A stretch of 64,000 nucleotides of DNA from Mucilaginibacter mali. Lineage in GTDB: Bacteria > Bacteroidota > Bacteroidia > Sphingobacteriales > Sphingobacteriaceae. The stretch covers positions 1,674,001 through 1,738,000 of the forward strand of contig NZ_CP054139.1 in assembly GCF_013283875.1 (NCBI RefSeq), in the 5' to 3' direction. The notes under the pieces are model-generated. The model was not told where the DNA came from. It saw only the letters and a program-made list of their open reading frames with translations, and made no database searches. Numbering within the stretch: the stretch's first letter is position 1; each line of letters opens with the position of its first letter. The position numbers were made by a program, and so were the translations under genes. Positions 29,251 to 36,497 of the stretch are shown piece after piece.

Positions 29251-29481
29251 TTAAAGGGGCCTTTCGCAACCCCCATCGATGCTTCCGTTACAATGTGATC
29301 TCATTTCATCTTCTACATCCTTGTCAGACCAGCCACTGCAATCGGGAATTGCCCAATTTTGTCCAGTTTGATTACACCAACAAATTAAAATACAATCACT
29401 GCCACTTCCCCCTGTAACATTTTTCATTTGCTCTTTTGTTAGACTCTCTAAGCCCCACAATTTAGAATTTAATTTTTTCAT
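29251..29481 (-). CDS. Double-glycine-leader small peptide with six-cysteine core
   Basis: 76 residues. The N terminus (KKLNSKLWGLESLTKEQMKNVTGG) is a Bacteroidota GG-type leader: basic start, L-x-K-E-x-M-K-N-V and a GG pair at 24-25. Cleavage after GG would release a 51-residue core with six Cys (DC, IC, WC, DC, HC, GC), acidic and Trp-containing, which could form three disulphides. Family knowledge: such leaders occur on precursors exported by peptidase-containing ABC transporters, some of them bacteriocins or RiPPs. No C39-peptidase transporter or maturation enzyme lies within the window, so export would need a partner elsewhere. Confidence 0.7.
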   Translation of the reverse strand: MKKLNSKLWGLESLTKEQMKNVTGGSGSDCILICWCNQTGQNWAIPDCSGWSDKDVEDEMRSHCNGSIDGGCERPL

Positions 29482-29916
29482 TGTTTGTTAAATGTATTTT
29501 TGCCTCTATTATTCGGGTTTCGGCGTTTTTCCCTATCCTGTTTTACCCAAGACAGGCATCTCCCTTGTTCGCGAAACAATATTTTGATTTAAGTGAATGC
29601 CTGGATTTTTGATAAATGACAGTTAATAAAAAACGATATGTGGCACATGTGGAACTGTAGTTGTGAAAAAGGCATAGGTAATAGTTAATTGATATTAAAC
29701 TCCCGGTGGAATTTTTTAATACTTAAACCTAAACAGGGAGGATATGAAATTGCAAATTATTTACACCAATTGTCGTAAAGTCGGGACACATAGTGTTTTG
29801 CTATAGATGAGTGATTTATTTTCATTGAAGACGTGAAATTTAAAAATTCATCATCCCAATTAAACTATAATTAAAAAACTTAATCAAATTGTGGATTGCG
29901 CTGTATTTGATTAAGT
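29482..29916. other. Divergent intergenic region without a defensible gene
   Basis: 435 bp of AT-rich sequence separate the leader-peptide gene (minus) from the J-domain gene (plus). The only small ORF with any support is an ATG at 29744 (20 codons) preceded by AGGGAGGAT, which is unusually SD-like for this phylum, but it has no other merit. No clear TAnnTTTG box was found for either flanking gene. Confidence 0.5.
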
Positions 29917-30732
29917 ATGAAAGACTTCTACTACATCCTGGGCACCGAACGCGACTGTACACCGCAGGAGTTGAACTCGGCTTACCGCAAACTGGCCCGC
30001 AAGTTGCAGCCGCCCGGGCAGGAGCAGGACGATTTTCTTGACAGCCATTTCAGGGAGGTAACAGAGGCTTTCGAAATACTAAGCGACCCTGTTCGTCGCC
30101 GCAAGTACGATATGGCCTATAAAAAGCATTATCAGCGACGGTTATACTATTTCAAACTGAAGCACCTGAACATTGCCGTTACGCTTTCCCTTATTTTACT
30201 GACGGGCCTGTTCGGTATGTACGTTTATAGATCGATGAACGGCGGGAAGAAAAAAGCGGTGGTAAAACCGGTAGCGGCCGAAGTTGTCAAACCCAAATAT
30301 CGCCATAAAAAGCATCGTTTAGTTACAGCCAAACCCATCGCCAAAAAAGCCTTTATAGCCCATGTTGATACCATAAAGCCTGTCGCTGTAAAGCAGGTGA
30401 ATACTTCGGCCATGGTTAGCATGCCTGTCCCCGGTGTTGCCAAACCAAATGTCCCGGTAAAACCCGCGCCTGAGATTATCCCGCCACCAACTATTGCCCG
30501 CCAGGCAGATAAACAGCCACCTGTGGATGATAATACTTACACAACTTACCTAAAAGCAAATATGACGGGTGTAGTATCGCTGCACGAACAGGCCAGCTAC
30601 CGGTCGGCGGTGCTGGCCAATATCCCTGGAAATGCCAAGGTGCAGGTGCTGGAAAAGGGCGCGGGGTTTTATAAAGTGGCGTTTAATAATCAAACAGGCT
30701 ATGTGCCGAAATGGACGATAGGGGAGCCGTGA
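29917..30732 (+). CDS. Membrane J-domain-like protein with degenerate HPD and C-terminal SH3 domain
   Basis: 271 residues in three parts. Residues 2-68 are a J-domain (FYYILGTERDCTPQELNSAY... AFEILSDPVRRRKYD) in which the invariant HPD is replaced by QPP (31-33), so Hsp70 stimulation is unlikely. Residues 84-104 are a membrane span. A long Lys/Pro/Val-rich linker leads to a bacterial SH3 domain at about 212-271 (SLHEQASYRSAVLANIPGNA... TGYVPKW). The topology is cytoplasmic J-like head and periplasmic SH3, which usually binds peptidoglycan or peptides. Alone on the plus strand, with a repeat-containing tail region after it. Function unknown. Confidence 0.82.
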   Translation: MKDFYYILGTERDCTPQELNSAYRKLARKLQPPGQEQDDFLDSHFREVTEAFEILSDPVRRRKYDMAYKKHYQRRLYYFKLKHLNIAVTLSLILLTGLFGMYVYRSMNGGKKKAVVKPVAAEVVKPKYRHKKHRLVTAKPIAKKAFIAHVDTIKPVAVKQVNTSAMVSMPVPGVAKPNVPVKPAPEIIPPPTIARQADKQPPVDDNTYTTYLKANMTGVVSLHEQASYRSAVLANIPGNAKVQVLEKGAGFYKVAFNNQTGYVPKWTIGEP

Positions 30733-30773
30733 TAACGGGTATACTCACCCCGAGACTACGCTTCGCTGGTCGG

Positions 30774-30800
30774 CCCTCTCTCCGCTGCGCGAAAAGAGGG
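30774..30800. repeat. Dispersed palindrome, family A, copy 1
   Basis: CCCTCTCTCCGC and GCGAAAAGAGGG form an imperfect hairpin around TGC. A second copy with the same flank (CGCTTCGCTG about 20 bp before) is at 42146-42172. It lies just after the J-domain gene and may also help terminate transcription. Confidence 0.7.
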
Positions 30801-30819
30801 CAGGAGCATTAAGATTGAA

Positions 30820-30852
30820 AGACTTACGAAGTTTTTAAAACTTCGTAAGTCT
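30820..30852. repeat. Dispersed palindrome, family B, copy 1
   Basis: A perfect 16-bp inverted repeat AGACTTACGAAGTTTT/AAAACTTCGTAAGTCT with a single central T. It sits between the convergent J-domain and MacB-like permease genes, where it could act as a bidirectional terminator. A decayed copy is at 35668-35699. Confidence 0.75.
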
Positions 30853-30875
30853 GTTTCTATACCGTAGCCGATTCC

Positions 30876-32096
30876 CTACTCATACCTCAACGCCTCTATC
30901 GGATCCAATCTCGATGCTTTCTGCGCCGGGTAGTATCCAAAGAAGATCCCCGTAATGGCACAGACAATAAATGATACGACGATGGATGTTTGCGAGATGA
31001 TCGTCGGCCAGCTTAAGGTAAGCGTAACAATATGACTGGCCAGTATGCCCAGCAGCACGCCGATAATGCCGCCGATGATACTGATAATGATGGCCTCGAT
31101 CAGGAATTGCAGCATGATATCGATCCCGCGGGCGCCAATGGACATGCGCAGGCCGATCTCCTTGGTACGCTCCGTTACCGATACGTACATAATATTCATG
31201 ATGCCGATACCGCCGATAACCAGCGAAATACCCGCTATGGCGGTAAGCAGGGTAGTTAGCAAACCGCTGGTAGAACTCAGCGTGCTGATCAGCTCGGCCT
31301 GGGTGCGTACCTGGAAGTCGTTATCCTCGGTATCGCGCAAGCGGTGCGAATCGCGCAGGATATCGGTCATTTCGTTAACGGCCGCGTCGGTGGCATCGGC
31401 GCTGGCGGCAGAGGCGTAAATGTTTTGATAATAAATGGTAGCCAGGATCCGCTTCTGTACGGTGGTGTAGGGGGCGATGATGATATCGTCCTGGTCTTGC
31501 CCGAAGGCATTTTGGCCTTTTTGGTTCAGTACCCCGATGATCTGGAAGGGGATGCGGTTAAAACGGATCACCTTGCCGATAGGGTTCTCGCCGTTGGGAA
31601 AAATGTTGTCGATAACGGTTTGACCGATCAAACATACCTTGGCCGATGTCAATACATCCTGGTTGGTGAAAAGTATACCGTCCTTTAATGATAGTTTACG
31701 GATATCCAAAAAATCGGGACTAACGCCCTGTATCTGCGTTGGCCAGTTGAGCGCGCCGTTTATGGCCTGCCCGCGCGAGGTTACTGACGGCGATAACTCG
31801 GTGATATTTTCGGCGCCCCGTTGCAGGGCCTTTATATCCTTTTCGGTTAATGTTTGGAAGCTGGTACCGGCAATACGCACACCGCCATTGATATTACTGG
31901 CAGGGGATACGGTGATCATATTGCTGCCCATGCTGCTCAGTTGCGACTGGATACTTTCCTTTGATCCCTGCCCGATGGCTACCATGGCAATAACCGCCCC
32001 CACGCCGATAATGATACCGAGCATGGTGAGGAACGCCCTCAGCTTATTGCGAAGCAGGGCGCGGAAGGCGATGCGTACCAGGTTAAATATATTCAT
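30876..32096 (-). CDS. MacB-like ABC transporter permease
   Basis: 406 residues of the FtsX/MacB permease family. One N-terminal span (about 17-42) is followed by a large periplasmic MacB_PCD domain (about 50-250) and three C-terminal spans (about 280-390), with the typical [17 protein letters not shown] cytoplasmic loop. In E. coli MacB the ATPase and permease are one polypeptide; here they are separate genes 3 bp apart. Last gene of the minus-strand operon TolC-like, MacA-like, ATPase, permease. Such tripartite pumps drive export of macrolides, peptides or lipids across the envelope by mechanotransmission; the substrate here is unknown. Confidence 0.92.
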   Translation of the reverse strand: MNIFNLVRIAFRALLRNKLRAFLTMLGIIIGVGAVIAMVAIGQGSKESIQSQLSSMGSNMITVSPASNINGGVRIAGTSFQTLTEKDIKALQRGAENITELSPSVTSRGQAINGALNWPTQIQGVSPDFLDIRKLSLKDGILFTNQDVLTSAKVCLIGQTVIDNIFPNGENPIGKVIRFNRIPFQIIGVLNQKGQNAFGQDQDDIIIAPYTTVQKRILATIYYQNIYASAASADATDAAVNEMTDILRDSHRLRDTEDNDFQVRTQAELISTLSSTSGLLTTLLTAIAGISLVIGGIGIMNIMYVSVTERTKEIGLRMSIGARGIDIMLQFLIEAIIISIIGGIIGVLLGILASHIVTLTLSWPTIISQTSIVVSFIVCAITGIFFGYYPAQKASRLDPIEALRYE

Positions 32097-32099
32097 GGT

Positions 32100-32858
32100 T
32101 TAATAATCGTCTGTGGTTGGCAGGCTGGCCAATACCTCTTTGGCCGACTTTAAGTTTTCGTTGATGTTATCCTTCTGTATGATACCATCGCGCAGCATTA
32201 CGGTACGGCTACTGAACGAAGCGATATCCGGCTCGTGTGTAACGAATACAATGGTCTTGCCCTGGTTTTGGTTCAGGTCCTGCATCAGGGCCATTATCTC
32301 GTACGATGTGCGCGAATCAAGGTTACCCGTAGCCTCATCGGCCAGGATCATCACCGGCTCGTTTACCAGCGCGCGGGCAATGGCCACACGCTGCTGCTGT
32401 CCGCCCGATAGCTGGCTGGGCGTATGGTCGTGGCGATCGGCCAGTCGCACAGCTTCCAGCGCATGGATGGCCCTGTCGCGGCGTTCGCTGCTGCTAATGT
32501 CTTTATTATAGAGCAGGGGCAGTTCCACATTCTCCAATGCCGACGTACGTGGCAGCAAATTATACGCCTGGAACACGAAGCCTATCTTGTGGTTACGCAG
32601 CGTGGCCAATTCATCTCGGCTTAGTTCCTTTACATTTACATTATCCAGCAGGTAAGTGCCGTCGCTGGGTTTATCTAAACAGCCCAAAATATTCAACAGG
32701 GTGGTTTTTCCCGAACCACTACTGCCCATAATGGTAACGAACTCGCCGGCGTTTACATCAAACGAGATGCCTTTTAGCGCGCGCACGGTTTCGCTACCTA
32801 CCTTAAACTCGCGTTTCAGGTCGTGTAGTTCCAATATTTTTTTTGCGGTTTTGCTCAT
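32100..32858 (-). CDS. MacB/LolD-type ABC transporter ATPase
   Basis: 252 residues. Walker A GSSGSGKTT, Q-loop FQAYNLLPRTSALENV, signature LSGGQQQRVAIARAL, Walker B VMILADEATGNLDS and switch THEPDIA. The LLPRTSALENVELPL stretch is characteristic of the MacB/LolD/FtsE subfamily. The start codon overlaps the stop of the upstream MacA-like gene (32855-32858), so translation is coupled, and the permease follows 3 bp later. Confidence 0.93.
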   Translation of the reverse strand: MSKTAKKILELHDLKREFKVGSETVRALKGISFDVNAGEFVTIMGSSGSGKTTLLNILGCLDKPSDGTYLLDNVNVKELSRDELATLRNHKIGFVFQAYNLLPRTSALENVELPLLYNKDISSSERRDRAIHALEAVRLADRHDHTPSQLSGGQQQRVAIARALVNEPVMILADEATGNLDSRTSYEIMALMQDLNQNQGKTIVFVTHEPDIASFSSRTVMLRDGIIQKDNINENLKSAKEVLASLPTTDDY

Positions 32859-34189
32859 CGCCTGCCTCCTCCGCCACCACCGCCACGGCGTTGCGGCATA
32901 AACGGGCTACCTGCCGTACCGCCTGCTTTAGCAGTGGCCGCTGTTTCCGGCATGCTGGTCACCACCATATCGTTCTCTGTAAGGCCCGATAGTACCTCTA
33001 CCTGGGTATTATCGTTCAGGCCTATCTTAATCCGTTTCTGGATCAGCTTTTTGCCCTGCAATACCCAAACGGTAGCATGCTGGGCGGCTACGCCGCTGCT
33101 GTCCTTACGGCTTTTGGCGGTATGCGTAGCGCCGCCGGCGGCATTAGCATTCATGCCACCGCCTGATGCGCCGCCTCCGCCACCACCCGGGCCACCGGCA
33201 GCTCCCGTACGCTTTTTGCCTTTCCCTTTGCCGCCAATTTTACCAACTATCTCGTAATCCTTCATCAGCGATGAATCTGGTGTAAATTTCAGTGCTTTGG
33301 CCGGTATCAGCAGGGCGTTGTTTACCTCTTTGGTGTAGATGATAATATTGGCAGTCATGCCTGGCTTCAGCTTTTCGTCATCGTTAGGGGCATCGATAAT
33401 GGTGGTGTAAGTAACCACATTGGCCGATACGCTGGGGTGCAGGCGGATATCCAGCACTTTGCCCTTAAACTGATCGTTGATAAAGGCATCCACCGTAAAG
33501 CTTACACGCTGGCCGGCTTTTACATCGCCAATATCGGCCTCATCTACATTGGCCTGCACCTGCATTTTGGTAATATCCCTCGCGATGATGAACAGGGTAG
33601 GCGTGTTGAAGCTGGCCGCTACGGTTTGGCCTACGTTTACGTTACGGTTAAGCACCACACCATCAATAGGCGAATAAATATCGGTATATGATAAATTCTT
33701 CTGCGCCGACCGCAACTGCGCCTGCGAACTGGCCAGTTGCGCCTTTGAGGAGTTGAAGGTAGCCAGCGCGTTATCATATTCGGCCTTGCTGATGGCATCG
33801 GTTTTATACAGCAGGCTTTCGCGGCCAAAGTTGGCGGTTTGTAATGCCACCTGCGCCTTGTTGTTTGATACATTGCCACTGGCCTGGTCTACCGTGGCCT
33901 GTAGCAGCGAACGGTCAAGCTCGGCTAATTTCTGGCCCTTCTTTACCTTCGAGTTAAAATCAACATACAGTTTGCTGATAATGCCCGACACCTGCGAACC
34001 CACCGTAACCGTATCCACCGGCTGGATCCTGCCTGTGGCCGTAACGCTAAGGGCGATGTAGCCACGTGTAGGCTTTTCACTTTGCAGCACAATGGGTTTT
34101 TCGGGCTTGCGGATAAAGAACCACCAAATGAGCAGCAGGCCCGCTATTATGGCGGCAACTATCAATATTTTTTTATACTTATTGTCCAT
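32855..34189 (-). CDS. MacA/HlyD-type periplasmic adaptor with glycine-rich C terminus
   Basis: 444 residues. The N-terminal span (about 8-26) anchors the protein to the inner membrane; a lipoyl half-motif, coiled-coil hairpin (about 85-175) and beta-barrel (about 190-290) follow, as in MacA-type membrane fusion proteins linking the ABC permease to a TolC channel. Two low-complexity Gly runs are odd: GGPGGGGGGASGGG at about 325-340, inside the membrane-proximal domain, and RRGGGGGGGRR at the extreme C terminus. Family members usually lack these. The gene is coupled to the ATPase by a 4-bp overlap and lies 12 bp after the TolC-like gene. Confidence 0.9.
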   Translation of the reverse strand: MDNKYKKILIVAAIIAGLLLIWWFFIRKPEKPIVLQSEKPTRGYIALSVTATGRIQPVDTVTVGSQVSGIISKLYVDFNSKVKKGQKLAELDRSLLQATVDQASGNVSNNKAQVALQTANFGRESLLYKTDAISKAEYDNALATFNSSKAQLASSQAQLRSAQKNLSYTDIYSPIDGVVLNRNVNVGQTVAASFNTPTLFIIARDITKMQVQANVDEADIGDVKAGQRVSFTVDAFINDQFKGKVLDIRLHPSVSANVVTYTTIIDAPNDDEKLKPGMTANIIIYTKEVNNALLIPAKALKFTPDSSLMKDYEIVGKIGGKGKGKKRTGAAGGPGGGGGGASGGGMNANAAGGATHTAKSRKDSSGVAAQHATVWVLQGKKLIQKRIKIGLNDNTQVEVLSGLTENDMVVTSMPETAATAKAGGTAGSPFMPQRRGGGGGGGRR

Positions 34190-34201
34190 CTCTATAGGCG
34201 G

Positions 34202-35539
34202 TTATAAGGTAATGGGTATCCCTTTGTAAAAGTCATATATCTTTAAACTGAGCAGCGTGTTGTACTTAGATTGTATGTACGATTGCTGGGCCTGTATATA
34301 CAAATTCTTCTGTTGCAGAAACTCCACCATGTTGGCCACGCCCACCTTCAATTGCTCGTTGGCAATGCGGTAGCTTTCCTGGTTAAATTTAAACTCTTGC
34401 TGGGCGGCCTCGTACTGGCCCTGCGCGTTTTGCACGTTAATGTAGGCCCGCTCTACCTGTTGCGATAGCGTGATCCTGGTATTGGTAAAATCCAGTTTGG
34501 CCTGGTCTACACCAATTTTAGCCTCTTCTACCTGCGTTTTTACCTGTCGCTTGGTGAAGATGGGGATCGATAAATTCAAACCTATCTGCTGGTTAAAATT
34601 GCGGTTCAACTGCGAAAAGTAATCCCCGTTACCGGTAACGTAACTGGCGCCAACGGATCCGCCTGCGCTGAGGAAAGGTTTATACCCGGCGTTGGCCTTG
34701 GCCACATCGTACTGTGCGATATCAACCGCCAGCTGACCGCTTTTTATTTCGGGGCGGTTCTTCAGGGCTATTTGCTCGGCATCGTGCAGCGGTGTGTTGG
34801 TGTTAACCGGGGCAATGGTATCGGGTTTTACCACGTCGAATGTGGCATCGGTTGGCAGCAGCAGCAGTTGCTTGAGTGTGAGCAGGTCTTGCCGCTCCTG
34901 GTTTTTGGCAGTAACGAGGTTGTACTGATCGGTAGCTACCTGGGCCTGTAATTGCACCAGATCCTTACGGGCGATGGCGCCTACATCAAATTTTTGCTGA
35001 TACTGCTTCAGTTGTGCTTGCGATGTGGTAACCACGTCGCTATTGTAAACAATGGTCTCCTTATCCAGCAGTATGGTTAAATAAGCCTGGGTAATTTGCA
35101 GTGTGATATCGTTTTCCTGCTGCATTACGCTCAGGTTGGCTACCTGCTGGGCCAAATTCTTTTGGGCGATGTTGTTGTTGATGTAATTGCCGTTATACAG
35201 CGTTACAGATGAACTCAACCCATAATTGCCCGAAGCCGTAAAGCCCGAGCGGCCGCTACCTGAACCCGCGCTATTGCTATGCCCGAAATTTTGCGAAGCC
35301 GAGGCCGACAGATCGGGCAGGCGGGAGGCTTTGGCCAGCAAAAACTCCTGCTCACTTATCTTTTGACTAAGGCGCAGGCTATTGATCTGGATATTGTTCT
35401 TTTTAGCGTATTCGATACATTTTTGGATATCCCATTTCAGCGGAACACCGATCAGGGTGCTGTCCTGCGCCAGCACAGCGGCACTGCTGCAGGTGCAAAT
35501 AAGGGCGGTAAGCAGGTATCGGCAAATATTCATCCTCAT
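34202..35539 (-). CDS. TolC-like outer membrane efflux protein
   Basis: 445 residues with a signal peptide ending ...SSAAVLAQD. Two outer-membrane efflux protein repeats are visible, each long-helical with Gln/Ala-rich coiled segments (AYLTILLDKET and RAYINVQNAQGQYEAAQQEF), and a conserved C-terminal segment. It forms the trimeric channel of the tripartite pump whose other parts follow downstream. First gene of the operon; an internal Met at residue 3 is an alternative start. The region before it holds a decayed family B palindrome and no obvious promoter box. Confidence 0.92.
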   Translation of the reverse strand: MRMNICRYLLTALICTCSSAAVLAQDSTLIGVPLKWDIQKCIEYAKKNNIQINSLRLSQKISEQEFLLAKASRLPDLSASASQNFGHSNSAGSGSGRSGFTASGNYGLSSSVTLYNGNYINNNIAQKNLAQQVANLSVMQQENDITLQITQAYLTILLDKETIVYNSDVVTTSQAQLKQYQQKFDVGAIARKDLVQLQAQVATDQYNLVTAKNQERQDLLTLKQLLLLPTDATFDVVKPDTIAPVNTNTPLHDAEQIALKNRPEIKSGQLAVDIAQYDVAKANAGYKPFLSAGGSVGASYVTGNGDYFSQLNRNFNQQIGLNLSIPIFTKRQVKTQVEEAKIGVDQAKLDFTNTRITLSQQVERAYINVQNAQGQYEAAQQEFKFNQESYRIANEQLKVGVANMVEFLQQKNLYIQAQQSYIQSKYNTLLSLKIYDFYKGIPITL

Positions 35540-35667
35540 CTGTTTTGTGGAAGGCCCGGCTGAACAGGCTTTCCGCGTTTTTTGAATAGGATAATACCAG
35601 GATGGAGGAAAATGTTTGAGAGATAGGGGATTAGGGTTGTAAAATGTTTTTTACAAAGGGGAGCGAA

Positions 35668-35699
35668 AGACTTGCGAAGTTTTGAAAAATCGTAAGTCT
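35668..35699. repeat. Dispersed palindrome, family B, decayed copy 2
   Basis: AGACTTGCGAAGTTTT and AAAAATCGTAAGTCT match the perfect copy at 30820-30852 with a few substitutions. It still pairs over most of its length. Confidence 0.65.
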
Positions 35700-35902
35700 G
35701 GGAGATCGGTCATAAAACCGCCAACAGGTTGAAATAACGTTTAAACATTACGAATTTTTCAAAACTTTACCGCCCATTGAAGCGTGGACGCTTACACCTT
35801 TTGGTATCTGGGCGTGGATGCCCGCCCGGATATGCGTTTAATACGCCATCACCGCTAAAGTGTTGCTTGGGACGCAATAACTTTCAGGACGAGACACCAA
35901 AC

Positions 35903-35934
35903 AAAAAAGCCCTGCTGGGTTATAGGCAGGGCTT
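35903..35934 (-). terminator. Rho-independent terminator of the small secreted protein gene
   Basis: A 9-bp stem AAGCCCTGC/GCAGGGCTT is followed on the minus strand by a run of six T. It lies about 20 bp beyond the stop of the gene at 35953-36294. Confidence 0.8.
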
Positions 35935-35952
35935 CTAAAATAGCAGGTTAAA

Positions 35953-36294
35953 TCATTGATAAAGTATGTCGTTATAAATATAGCCAGGGCCTACTCCAAT
36001 AAAGAGCCACACTCCCAAACAATCATGGCTCAAACCATAATCTGTTCCCCACGTTCCAAAAAAAGTAGTTACTGGTCCGTTATCATCTTCAAGGTACGTG
36101 ACATTTCCTGCACTATCTCCATAAACATAATAATTTTGACCTGTAGGGGCATAATAAAACTCACCGATGAATGGATCAGTCTGTTTTTTTAACTCTTTGA
36201 TTTGGAAATTTTTTGCCAGAACATAGTCCGACTTGAATGAGGATAGTGGCAATATAAAAAACACCACCATTACACTTAATAGTACTTTTTTCAT
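35953..36294 (-). CDS. Small secreted hypothetical protein
   Basis: 113 residues. The first 20 (MKKVLLSVMVVFFILPLSSF) form a signal peptide. The mature part is rich in aromatic residues and Gly (YYAPTGQNYYVYGDSAGN, FIGVGPGYIYND) and looks beta-rich. I recognise no family. It stands alone with its own terminator at 35903-35934, which supports it being a real gene. Confidence 0.65.
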   Translation of the reverse strand: MKKVLLSVMVVFFILPLSSFKSDYVLAKNFQIKELKKQTDPFIGEFYYAPTGQNYYVYGDSAGNVTYLEDDNGPVTTFFGTWGTDYGLSHDCLGVWLFIGVGPGYIYNDILYQ

Positions 36295-36497
36295 AATTTA
36301 TTGGATAAAGTTTATTAGTTAGATTGATTTGATCAAAAACCTTATTCAAATATAATAAAACATTTATATTTTAAAGTGTTATAAATGAATCATATAAACT
36401 ACGATATAGTTACCGTTTAAACAGTTGTACCGCAGTTGTCATTCACTACACCTAATGCTGTTGAAGTAATAGCCCACAGGTCTCACTCACCGCTGGC

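Larger units (their letters stand above)
35540..35952. other. Intergenic region with repeat and terminator
   Basis: 413 bp upstream of the efflux operon. It contains a degraded family B palindrome at 35668-35699 and a leftward terminator at 35903-35934. No ORF was found that I would support. A T/C-rich stretch with AATTTTTCAAAACTTTA at about 35755-35770 repeats part of the family B core. Confidence 0.5.

Noticed and set aside
29744..29806. 20-codon ORF preceded by AGGGAGGAT
   Set aside because: The SD-like sequence is attractive, but Bacteroidota rarely depend on it, the peptide has no recognisable feature, and no terminator or promoter supports it.
30876..35539. MacAB-TolC operon as exporter of the GG-leader peptide at 29251
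   Set aside because: The ATPase has no C39 peptidase domain, the J-domain gene lies between on the other strand, and nothing else connects them.
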